Positions 55,811 through 64,000 of a stretch of DNA of 64,000 nucleotides are shown here, in pieces. A program made the translations under genes and the position numbers. The first letter of the stretch is position 1, and each line of letters begins with the position of its first letter. Source of the stretch: G039954875 sp047528275. GTDB lineage: Bacteria; Bacteroidota; Bacteroidia; Flavobacteriales; Blattabacteriaceae. A model generated the notes under the pieces. That model ran no database searches, was not told the origin of the DNA, and was given only the letters and a program-made list of their open reading frames with translations. The stretch spans positions 62,001-126,000 of the forward strand of contig CP180023.1 in NCBI GenBank assembly GCA_047528275.1, written 5' to 3'.

Positions 55811-57750
55811 ATGAGAAAAAATAAAATTCAACTGAAATCATCATTCAAGTATGTAGTTGGTTCTTTATTTTTCGTTCTTTTGATTTTGGACCAGGAGACC
55901 CCATCTGTTCAAAAGAGTCCCCTTAAAGGGGGTTTGATTTTGAGTGGAGGTGTACCCAAATGGTATGCTCATATTGGTGTATTGAAGGCTTTAGAAAAGT
56001 AGGTATTCAGGTTAATTATGTCGGAGGCAGCAGCATCGGATGGGATCATTGGAGGTTTGTATGCTGCAGGCTATTCTTCGGTTCAGATCGATAATTTGGT
56101 GATTCAGATAGATTTTTTAAGGGTTTTGTTTCAGGAAAAAAAAATCACCCTTCTACCTCTTTCTTTGAAAAGAAATATAGGGAGAAATATATAGCGGAAT
56201 TTCCGTTTGATGATTTCAAATTGATATTGCCACAAGCTCTTTCTAGAGGACAGGGATTTTATGAACTTTTAACTTAACTTTTTTATCCTTTTCGGCGTAT
56301 CCGTGATTATTCGAAGTTACCCATTTCCTTTCTTCTGTGTGGTGACTTACCTTGATACGGGTAAACCGTTTGTGATTAGAGAAAGAGATTTATCCCAAGC
56401 CATTTTAGTCAGTGCTGCTTCCCCCTCTATGATAGATCCTATTGAAATCAAAGAACGGTGATATATCGATGGAGGTGTTTCTATAAATCTTCCAGTGAAA
56501 CAAATCAAGGACCAAGGAATGGATTATATCATCGCAGTAGATCTAGCAAGGGGTCTACAGAAAGGCAAAGAGATGAATTCTACCGAACAAATTGTTATGC
56601 AGATTACTTCTTATAGAACAGCAGAAAATACTGTTGAGCAAGAATGGTAAGCTGATATTATTCTCAAACCCGATGTGAAGAGTTATTCAGTACTGAGTTT
56701 TGATGACAAAAGAGAGTTGATTCGGAGAGGAGAGATCGAAGCAATAAAATATTTTGAAAGGTTTCATCAACTTACTGATAGTCAATAAAAATTACCAAGA
56801 GAAAAACCTGAGATACCTTTGTCCGAAAATGATTTTGTCTTTGTAGAAAAAATTTCCGTAAAAGATTTACATAATTACAGTCAAGATTACATCCTGGGTA
56901 AGATGTACATTCGGCCTGGGCAAAGGATCACTCATGAAGATATCTCTAAGGATGTCGATGTAGTATATGCTACAGGAAATTTTTAAAAAACATCTTACAA
57001 TCTGATAACTAATGTTTCATGTGAGGATTTATTGATTCATGTGAAGGAGAATCCTAGTGATATATCTCTAACATTCACAGTCCATTACAATGATGTTTTC
57101 AACAGTTGATTTTTGATCAATTATACAATCAAACACTTTCTTTTCAAGAAATTCAATCTTTTCCGCAGACTTTTTTTTGGTGGGATAATTTGCCTGGATC
57201 GCTCAATTATTATATTGATAATGGCTGGAGGTCCAGCCATGGTTATCTTTTAATTTCCAATCAATTTATGACTACACTCCTCCACGGTATAATGAGTTGA
57301 ATAATGCTAATATAAAGATGGATTTCAATTATTGGTAACTGACGCAATAATTTTATATTCAGTCAACATTCAAAAAACGTTATGCTCTAGGTGAGGGTTT
57401 GAAAATATTTTTATTATTTGTATAATAATATTGATATCCTCAAAAATGTCAAATGGAGAAGAATTTCTCTTTGCCCTTATTTCCTTTTAAAATCAGATAA
57501 TTTGGATAATGTGAACTTTCCTCACCGAGGATTTGTATTTGATGGAGTACTGAAGTATTTCTATATCAATCATCGATTTGGACAATATACAGAGGAGAAT
57601 AGGTTTCTTGGAGCTACTCAAGATCAGTTTATGATCATGTTCGATGGGAAGTTGGAGGGAAACATGCCACTTCATAAGCGTGTTACGATTTGTATAAGAT
57701 ATTCCTTAGGTATGAGTTTTATCAAAAGGACTTCCCACTAGAGGAAAAAT
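55811..57750 (+). pseudogene. Broken patatin-like phospholipase with outer-membrane barrel
   Basis: A signal peptide and GGLILSGGVPKWYAHIGVLK (normally GGGAKGxAHIG) open it. The serine region (GxSxG) is altered. DLSQAILVSAASPSMIDPIE, YIDGGVSINLPVKQIKDQG and MDYIIAVDLARGLQKGKEM follow, then a POTRA/BamA-like barrel part (ITHEDISKDVDVVYATGNF, and GFVFDGVLKYFYINHRFGQY from another frame). This matches the Bacteroidota patatin proteins that carry a BamA-like C-terminal barrel. Stops and frameshifts run throughout. Confidence 0.78.
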
Positions 57751-58107
57751 GTCTCTCTGGAATGAAATATTTTTTTTTAGGGGGGGATAAGCAAGAAGTC
57801 TTCAATACAATACGTTTTTAAGGTTATTATTTTACTATTTTGTATAGCATGAACAAGCTCTTGTGGGGTATTGAGATTCAGATATAGTTATTGGAAAATC
57901 ATTACATCAGTCTTTTGAGTAAATTGGCTAATTTAGAAAATGATATGAGGAATATGCGCGTATTAAAGTACTAAAATACAGGTTTTTTTGGTTTCCTATG
58001 ATTATCATAGTCCATTTGGTTCGTTTCAATTATTTTAAAGTTATTATCCTACCAATAAACATTTTTTTTCAATGTGGCTTTAGGTTTTTGTTTTTAGACG
58101 ATGACTC
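57751..58107. other. Spacer before ybeY
   Basis: About 350 bases of AT-rich DNA containing the ragged end of the patatin remnant. No separate gene or RNA seen. Confidence 0.5.
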
Positions 58108-58518
58108 ATGATCCAATATTTTTACGAAATCGACTTTTCCATTCAAGATGAGGCCTCGTTTACTCAGTGGATATGTACTGTGATAAAAGATGAAGGTCGT
58201 TCCTTGAGTGAGCTCAATTACATCTATTCTGATGATGAATATTTATTTCGTCTCAATCAGCAATATCTAGGTCATTATACTTATACGGATGTTATCGCTT
58301 TTGACAATTCTATAGATGAAGGTATTATTGGAGATGTATTCATCAGTATTGAGCGTGTTGCGGACAATGCTAGGCAATTGGGAGAAAGCTTTCAAAATGA
58401 GCTCAAGCGTGTGATGATACATGCTGTGCTACATCTCTTAGGATATAATGATAAGGTGGAAGATGAGAGACAACTCATGCGTAAAAAAGAGGACTTTTAT
58501 CTAAATTTGTCCTTATAA
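58108..58518 (+). CDS. ybeY: rRNA maturation endonuclease YbeY
   Basis: A 136-residue zinc-dependent RNase for 16S rRNA 3'-end maturation and ribosome quality control. LNYIYSDDEYLFRLNQQYLG and TDVIAFDN are the conserved first part. The metal motif reads HAVLHLLGYND, with His105 and His109 present and Asp115 in place of the third His. I recall this His-to-Asp change from other Bacteroidota YbeY proteins, so I do not treat it as a lesion. It is followed by mnmG after 34 bases. Intact. Confidence 0.92.
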   Translation: MIQYFYEIDFSIQDEASFTQWICTVIKDEGRSLSELNYIYSDDEYLFRLNQQYLGHYTYTDVIAFDNSIDEGIIGDVFISIERVADNARQLGESFQNELKRVMIHAVLHLLGYNDKVEDERQLMRKKEDFYLNLSL

Positions 58519-58552
58519 AATTTTTGGATATTTTACGTGAAATATTTCAGCC

Positions 58553-60421
58553 ATGTTTTTGAATGAGTATGATGTTATTGTCGTGGGTGGAGGTCATGCA
58601 GGCGCTGAAGCTATTGCTGCTGCTTCCAGCATGGGGTCGAGAACACTATTGATCACTATGAACCTCCAGACCATTTGTCAGATGTCTTGTAACCCAGCAA
58701 TGGGGGGGGTTGCCAAAGGGCAGATCGTTCGGGAGATCGATGCTTTGGGTGGTCATTCTGGTATCATCACTGACAATACAATGATCCAATTCAGAATGCT
58801 TAATCGCTCGAGAGGACCTGCTGTGTGGAGTCCCAGAGCACAATCTGATAGGATGCGTTTTTCCGAAGAATGGCGGTTGACTTTAGAAGGTCTTCCTTTT
58901 GTAGATTTTTTTCAAGATATGGTCGTTTCTTTGATGATAGAAGGTGATCAGGTGGTTGGTGTGGAAACCGTTCTTGGGGTGAAGATCAAGAGTCGGACAG
59001 TGGTTTTGACCAATGGTACTTTTTTGAATGGGCTTATCCACATTGGAAAGAAGCAATTCGGTGGGGGTAGGATGGCTGAACGTGCTGCTATAGGTATCAC
59101 TGAGCAGTTGCGGGATTTGGGTTTTCATTCTGGGAGAATGAAGACCGGTACTTCCCCACGTGTCGATGGTCGTTCTTTGGATTATTCTAAGATGACTGAG
59201 CAGATCGGAGATGACCCACCAGGAAAATTTTCTTATCTCGATACCTCTCAGCTTACCCATCAACGTAGTTGCTATATTACGTATACAAGCTCTGAAGTGC
59301 ATGATCTTTTACGTAGGGGATTCGATCGTTCGCCGATGTTCAATGGATCCATTCAAAGCGTTGGGCCAAGATATTGTCCCTCTATCGAGGATAAGATTCA
59401 TCGTTTTGCAGATAAAGAACGTCATCAGATTTTTGTAGAGCCTGAAGGTTGGAATACGGTGGAGGTCTATGTCAACGGCTTCTCCACATCCCTTCCAGAA
59501 GAAGTCCAGTATGAGGCTTTGCGAAAAATTCCCGGTTTTGAACGGGTCAAGATGTTTAGACTGGGTTATGCTATTGAATACGATTATTTCACTCCACTTC
59601 AGTTGAAGCATAGTTTGGAAACCAAAGTGATTCGAAACCTTTTTTTTGCAGGACAAATCAATGGTACTACAGGCTATGAAGAGGCTGCAGCACAAGGTTT
59701 GATCGCAGGAATCAATGCTCATTTGAGAGTTAAGAATGAAGTCCCTTTTGTTCTTAAACGTAACGAGGCTTACATTGGGGTTCTGATTGATGATTTGGTG
59801 ACAAAGGGTACAGAAGAGCCTTATAGGATGTTTACCTCACGGGCCGAATATCGGATATTGCTCAGACAAGATAATGCGGATGAACGGCTTACTCCTTTAG
59901 CTTATCAGCTGGGTTTGGCTAGTGGAGAGCGGATGCGTCGGGTAGAGGAGAAGGATCGTAAGGTCAAGGCCTGTCTCGATTTTTTTCAAAAACAGGCTTT
60001 GAAACCTGATGAAGTGAATCCAATTTTAAATAAAAAGACGTCTGCTCCAATTGTGCAACAGACAAAAATTGATATAATCTTGTCTCGTCCGCAACTAGCC
60101 ATACAAGATGTATTATCCATACCGGCTATTGCCGATCATCCAGTGGTGAAGAATTTGGATGAAGAGATCCTCGAACAAGTCTCTATTCGCATTAAATATA
60201 AGGGCTATATTGAAAAAGAGCAAGAGCATGCCGATAAATTGTTGCGTTTGGAAAATATCCGGATCCCTAGTCATTTTAATTATGAAGGGATCAGGTCCTT
60301 GTCCTCGGAAGCTCGTGAAAAATTGACGAGTCATCGTCCTGAGTCCATTGCACAGGCTGCTAGAATTAGTGGGGTTTCACCATCAGATGTCAGTATATTA
60401 CTCGTTCATATGGGGCGTTAG
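58553..60421 (+). CDS. mnmG: tRNA uridine-34 carboxymethylaminomethylation enzyme, FAD subunit
   Basis: A 622-residue FAD protein (also GidA) that with MnmE modifies U34 of tRNAs. The dinucleotide motif VVGGGHAGAEAIAAASSMG is at residues 10-28. CNPAMGGVAKGQIVREIDAL, GTFLNGLIHIG and the C-terminal FNYEGIRSLSSEAREKL with ARISGVSPSDVSILLVH are diagnostic. Full length and intact. It follows ybeY closely. Confidence 0.96.
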   Translation: MFLNEYDVIVVGGGHAGAEAIAAASSMGSRTLLITMNLQTICQMSCNPAMGGVAKGQIVREIDALGGHSGIITDNTMIQFRMLNRSRGPAVWSPRAQSDRMRFSEEWRLTLEGLPFVDFFQDMVVSLMIEGDQVVGVETVLGVKIKSRTVVLTNGTFLNGLIHIGKKQFGGGRMAERAAIGITEQLRDLGFHSGRMKTGTSPRVDGRSLDYSKMTEQIGDDPPGKFSYLDTSQLTHQRSCYITYTSSEVHDLLRRGFDRSPMFNGSIQSVGPRYCPSIEDKIHRFADKERHQIFVEPEGWNTVEVYVNGFSTSLPEEVQYEALRKIPGFERVKMFRLGYAIEYDYFTPLQLKHSLETKVIRNLFFAGQINGTTGYEEAAAQGLIAGINAHLRVKNEVPFVLKRNEAYIGVLIDDLVTKGTEEPYRMFTSRAEYRILLRQDNADERLTPLAYQLGLASGERMRRVEEKDRKVKACLDFFQKQALKPDEVNPILNKKTSAPIVQQTKIDIILSRPQLAIQDVLSIPAIADHPVVKNLDEEILEQVSIRIKYKGYIEKEQEHADKLLRLENIRIPSHFNYEGIRSLSSEAREKLTSHRPESIAQAARISGVSPSDVSILLVHMGR

Positions 60422-60439
60422 ACCGATTTACAAAGTTTA

Positions 60440-61110
60440 TAAAAGAGATCAAAATACTTCTTGTCGATGATGAATCTGATGTTTTGGAGTTTCTTTCGTA
60501 CAACTTGTGTAAAGATGGTTATGTTGTGAGTATCGCTTCAAATGTAATAAAGGACTTAAGAAGGCAAAACTTGAGCAACGCTATGTCATTTTACTTGATA
60601 TCATGATACCTGAGATGGTATGGAGTAGAGATGTGTCATTAGGTTAATAAATCACCTAACTTGAAGGATGTTTTAGTTATATTTTCCACAGTTCGTACCG
60701 AGAAATATTCTCAATTGGTTGGTTTTAAGTTTTTTATTATGATTACATTACCAAACCGATCAAATCTAATATATTCATCAGTAAGATTAAATCTTTGTTA
60801 ATTCGTTTACATTATGAAAAGGATGAGTCCATCATAGAGGTCGGTGAAATTGTGATCGATAAGGTCTGTCATGACGTTTTTTTGAGGTGGGTAATTGAGT
60901 TTACCCCCAAAAAATAAATTTTTCTTGCTTTTGGTTTCTAATCCTCATTATATTTTAAAAAGGGAAGGAATTTTGGAAAAAGTCTAGGGTAATGTCATCA
61001 TTGGACATAGGACCATGGACGTCCATATGAGTAAGTTGAGAGAGAAATTAGATAATGAGCAATTTTACACCATCAAATATGTGGGTATGATACTTTTTGA
61101 ATGGATCTGA
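60440..61110 (+). pseudogene. Broken OmpR/PhoB-family response regulator
   Basis: IKILLVDDESDVLEFLSYNL and LCKDGYVVSIASN begin a receiver domain in frame with the acidic pocket (DDE). The phosphorylated Asp is in the stretch LLDIMIPEM, which needs a frame change. ITKPIKSN corresponds to the conserved Lys. The winged-helix effector is visible as DRTMDVHMSKLREKLDNEQF and ending YTIKYVGM...FEW. At least three frame changes and stops. No partner histidine kinase is seen nearby. Confidence 0.78.
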
Positions 61111-61372
61111 TGTAGTGTTATAAAAACCCCTACTTCCTTGATCAGAAGTCTTTGATTCTGATGGGTGTCACGACTTATTTTAGCTAGCCGAAATAATCCT
61201 TTTTTCTTGCTTTGAGTTCGATGATCAATAAGATGTCTTCTTGTTGAGCGATGAAGTTGATCTCTCTTTTGTTATAATACTAATTAGTCTCCTATATCAT
61301 GTATCCGTTTTGATGGAGGTGCGTTAAATCGATTTGTTTAGATTTTTTTCCAAAATCATATACTTGGCTCAT
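61111..61372 (-). pseudogene. yraN: Broken YraN/UPF0102 endonuclease-like protein
   Basis: On the minus strand, starting at the ATG overlapping the ldcA stop (ATGA at 61369-61372), one frame reads HQNGYMI, stop, ETN, stop, YYNKREINFIAQQEDILLII and ELKARKKDYFG. This is the YraN pattern (GYxIxxRNxRxxxGEIDIIA...FVEVKxR). At least one of the two TAG codons stands where the family has Trp. The C-terminal part after KDYFG is lost. Role of intact members is unclear, possibly a Holliday-junction or nick endonuclease. Confidence 0.65.
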
Positions 61373-62382
61373 GCGGTATAGTTGAATTTGATGTGATTTT
61401 TTCCTACAGAAAGTTGGAGTTGTCAGACCAGGATCAATGCACAATTGTCTGACCAGTTTTCAGTAGGGAAATCAAAGTCCACTTGGAAGTTGTATTTGGA
61501 AACGGTGTTAAGGATGATTTCTTGGACTATCTCACCAAAAGGTGGTGTAATATCTTTCAATTTTCTAATTTCTCCGAATATCAGGCCTTTCAATCCATTG
61601 AAATAGTCGTTTCGTTTGAGATTTACCATCATTCGATCGATATTGTAAAGGTACTCGACAATATCTTTAATGAAAAGGATATTGCTCTTGTTTTTGATCG
61701 ATGAGGCTCTCCTATAGAGGTTGTATAAGATGGTTAGATCCCCCCAATGAGGATACCGTTGGCTGTGCCTGATTTGTTGTAAGCCAAAGCAGGGATTTCA
61801 TAAGATAAGACCTCTGGATGATTCTTCTTAAGACTCTCTAAGAATTCAGGCGTGTTGGTAGGTAGGCTTGCCGGCATACTAGCGTGAATCGTAGGGATAC
61901 TATAATAATGTTAAATATCTGAGTGAAATATTGTCATATTTGACTAGCTGATGATCAATTTATGATTTTTTGGATTTTTAAAAAGTCAATTTGTTCGATG
62001 ATTCATGTACTTCTATAACCCTCACGTACAGCCCAGAGTTCTTTGATGGTATTCTTGTATAAGTCCTTTTGAAAATCCGTAATAACATAATTATATGTAT
62101 TATAAAAATAATTATAATGTGTTTTAGTGTAATAATACATTACTTCGATAAAATTTTATCCCCACTATATGTACGGTAGGTTGTAGATTTTTGTTTGTAC
62201 CGTATGCAGGGGTAACGATAGCTACCTGGTCTTTTTTTTAGGGTGATTGGGTGGGAAGAAGGCGAAGGTAAAGTTTCTTTATGTGTTGAAGATGTTTTTA
62301 CTTTTATTTTGCAGACTGAAGGTATTAGGGCTAAGGCACCAATACTGGCTGATTATAATTATATGAAATTTTTTCGATCCAT
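61369..62382 (-). pseudogene. ldcA: Broken LD-carboxypeptidase (peptidase S66)
   Basis: Minus-strand fragments in order. MDRKNFI with a leader SASIGALALIPS comes first, then VAIVTPAYGTNKNLQPTVHI at the start of the mature enzyme, IKELWAVREGY (normally AIWAxRGGYG), and IPTIHASMPASLPTNTPEFL. A 69-codon open piece (61423-61632) reads LKGLIFGEIRKLKDITPPFG and FQVDFDFPTENWSDNCALIL. Stops and frame changes interrupt it. The enzyme trims the terminal D-Ala of recycled murein tetrapeptides; losing it suggests loss of wall recycling by this route. Confidence 0.75.
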
Positions 62383-62422
62383 AGGATGGTAGTTTAGTTT
62401 TTGTATCCTGTGATTTGAAACA

Positions 62423-63175
62423 TTATTTATTGAGGTTGTCTTCCAATTCTTCAGTCATTTCCAAGTCGTGATAGATATTTTGTACATCTTCATTTGCTTC
62501 AAATCGGTCGATCAAGCCTAATATTTTCTTAGCTGCTTCCAATGGGAGTGTTTTTGTGGCTTTAGGGATGCGTTCCAATATAGCTGAGTTGGGTTCGATA
62601 CCAAGCTTTTCCAACTGGTTTTGTAAGTAGGTAAAATCTTCAAAACGTGTGTAGACAGTGATCAAATCTTCTTCCATAGTGATTTCATCGGCGCCACCTT
62701 CGATCATTTCCAATTCAAAGTCTTCTATCGGTCTATCGATCATATCTTTTTGAAAAGAGAAAACACCTTTACGATCGAAGATAAAGATCAATTCTCCATT
62801 TTTCCCCAGGCTTCCGTTGTTTTTGTTGAAGATGGCTCTTACGTTGGAAATGGTTCGGGTCGGGTTGTCCGTAGTACATTCGATGAAAATTGCAATTCCA
62901 TGTGGTCCATAGCCCTCAAAAGTAATCTCCTGATAGTTTTCTGCATCTGATCCAGAAGCTTTTTTGATTACTCGATCGATGGTTTCTTTTGGGATATTGG
63001 CTCCTTTGGCATTGGCAAGAGCACTTCTCAGTCGGGAGTTGTTTTCTAGACCTGATCTTGACTCTTTTACAGCAATTGAGATCTCTTTAATAAGACGGGT
63101 GAAAATCTTAGCCCTTCGGTTATCTTGTGCAGATTTTCGACGTTTGATATTGGCCCATTTGCTGTGTCCTGCCAT
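62423..63175 (-). CDS. yebC: YebC/PmpR-family protein
   Basis: A 250-residue protein with the invariant start MAGHSKWANIKRRKSAQDNR. The open frame extends 15 codons further to 63220, but family conservation and a well-placed promoter (63199-63229) support 63175. ERIPKATKTLPLEAAKKILG and LIDRFEANEDVQNIYHDLE are typical C-terminal blocks. Family members act as transcription regulators or, in more recent work, in translation of proline-rich stretches; the role here is open. It lies upstream of ldcA and yraN on the same strand. Intact. Confidence 0.93.
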   Translation of the reverse strand: MAGHSKWANIKRRKSAQDNRRAKIFTRLIKEISIAVKESRSGLENNSRLRSALANAKGANIPKETIDRVIKKASGSDAENYQEITFEGYGPHGIAIFIECTTDNPTRTISNVRAIFNKNNGSLGKNGELIFIFDRKGVFSFQKDMIDRPIEDFELEMIEGGADEITMEEDLITVYTRFEDFTYLQNQLEKLGIEPNSAILERIPKATKTLPLEAAKKILGLIDRFEANEDVQNIYHDLEMTEELEDNLNK

Positions 63176-63198
63176 CGGATTATGAATTCTGATCAGAA

Positions 63199-63229
63199 CA
63201 AAGTTAGATTTTTGTACCATGCTATCAAA
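63199..63229 (-). promoter_or_regulatory. Promoter of yebC (-33 TTTG, -7 TAACTTTG)
   Basis: On the minus strand TTTG (63226-63229) and TAACTTTG (63199-63206) are separated by 19 bases, the textbook Bacteroidota spacing. It predicts a transcript start near 63193, about 18 bases before the ATG at 63175, and excludes the longer open frame as the start. This is the best promoter match I found in the window. Confidence 0.6.
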
Positions 63230-63321
63230 AGAGATCTTCTATTTAGAGGGGCTATATATGAAGGTTTTTAACATATTTTTAGTGATAAAGGATTATATTA
63301 TTTTATATTAACATCTCACGG

Positions 63322-63960
63322 ATGATAAAAACGATTTGGATGATTTTCCTTCCTATTTTAGTATTTTCTCAAAATGCCTTTCAAGATGCTTTGCAGTTGA
63401 ATCGGAAAGTTCTCGAAAAAAAAGTTACAACATTTAAAACCAAAAGACTGAGGATGAGAAGAGTTGTTTGGATTCCAAAAGCATCTAGCAGCGCTACATA
63501 CCTCGTGTTGAAGCTCACAGTATGTATGTCTATTTCTCTAACAACCTTATGGTGAATTTTTCTAGCTTCCCTCTGTTGGGGATTTAGTGGTTTTTCAGCA
63601 AGTGTACATTTGATATCAATGATTGATTTTTAAACGCTGGTCTACTGGCCTATATGGTTCTTTTCTCCACCTACAGGTACCTTACCGGGTAAAGGATACT
63701 TAGCAGAAACCTAAAGATTAAGACCTTCTTGTATGGAAATAAGCCGATTAGCTCTTATCCGATTTGCTTTCTACTACCAATCAAATGGATTTGCTCAAGC
63801 AGTATAAAGTCATCCTAGACCAAAGTCCTCAAAGTATCTAGATAAGAATCCGAACGTGTAGGTTATGTTGCCAATGTAGGATTAGCTAGACTTTATGAAA
63901 TCAAAAAAATTGAATTTGCTCAATTGACACTCGAATCTAAATAACTCGAGATTGGTTTGA
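63322..63960 (+). pseudogene. Broken unidentified exported protein
   Basis: An ATG at 63322 opens a signal-peptide-like start (MIKTIWMIFLPILVFSQ), then AFQDALQLNRKVLEKKVTTF. Other frames continue with MDLLKQYKVILDQSPQS and VGYVANVGLARLYEIKK before 63930. The pieces read like a secreted helical-repeat protein, perhaps TPR-like, but stops and frame changes are frequent and I cannot name the family. The remains may run past the window edge. Confidence 0.35.
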
Positions 63961-64000
63961 TAGTTTTGTAATTACATGATTAGTATATTATTGTATAAAA

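Noticed and set aside
1..64000. CRISPR arrays, insertion sequences, phage genes, toxin-antitoxin or secretion-system clusters
   Set aside because: I looked for spaced direct repeats, transposase motifs, terminal inverted repeats and known cluster genes and saw none. The unexplained stretches look like decayed single-copy genes.

Overview
This window is a stretch of a Bacteroidota chromosome, probably from a host-restricted or otherwise strongly reducing lineage. The lineage call rests on Bacteroidota-type gene content and order: nadE next to gldB-gldC, a MurF-Alr fusion downstream of tdk, a polyprenol-phosphate mannosyltransferase beside DUF4271 and HemD-like genes, an AraC-type regulator divergent from hemA, tRNAs without encoded CCA, and -7 promoter boxes of the form TAnnTTTG. 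The reduction call rests on the many identifiable but broken genes, the long AT-rich spacers and the low density of intact genes. I cannot name the genus.

Layout. 1-8.5 kb: the end of a 2-oxoacid:ferredoxin oxidoreductase beta gene, a periplasmic thioredoxin, a POT peptide transporter, tRNA-Ala, a 2-hydroxyacid dehydrogenase, sufE, an aldehyde dehydrogenase, then wrecks of a SIMPL protein, an Lrp regulator and deoC. 8.7-12.9 kb: nadE, broken gldB, intact gldC, broken tolC, tsaB. 12.9-15.4 kb: unidentified debris. 15.4-26.6 kb: the best preserved block, with an AraC-type regulator divergent from hemA-hemC-trkH-trkA-hemD-hemE-hemB, then convergent uvrA. 26.6-31.6 kb: remains of an F420-type NADP reductase, a membrane-anchored MutS-family ATPase and a serine hydrolase, with intact sodA between them. 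31.6-34.3 kb: pgk, rpiB, a decayed tRNA-Asn, tRNA-Pro and an SMR transporter.

35.3-45.4 kb is the most striking region: ten consecutive pseudogenes on one strand. They read as a whole assimilatory sulfate reduction and cysteine operon in which every member is broken (cysH, cysD, cysN, cysE, cysK, cobA, cysJ, cysI, sirC-type precorrin-2 dehydrogenase, TauE-type exporter). 45.5-48.6 kb: folB, tRNA-Cys, a broken DUF4296 gene, a mannosyltransferase, DUF4271 and a second HemD-like gene. 49.7-60.4 kb: recJ, rsmI, a conserved hypothetical, broken tdk, murF-alr, broken patatin, ybeY and mnmG. 60.4-64 kb: a broken response regulator, broken ldcA and yraN, yebC, and the start of a broken exported protein.

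Functionally, the intact set is core metabolism and information processing: early heme biosynthesis, potassium uptake, NAD synthesis, glycolysis, cell wall synthesis, tRNA/rRNA modification and DNA repair. Sulfate assimilation, siroheme synthesis, deoxynucleoside salvage and catabolism, efflux and gliding have been lost or damaged. The peptide transporter is kept, which fits cysteine and other amino acids coming from outside the cell. I found no insertion sequence, phage, CRISPR array or rRNA operon, and no convincing new biological system. The main value is an unusually legible record of pathway-level gene decay, plus a few structural oddities: a strong hairpin inside trkH, an isolated perfect palindrome, and a switch in strand composition.
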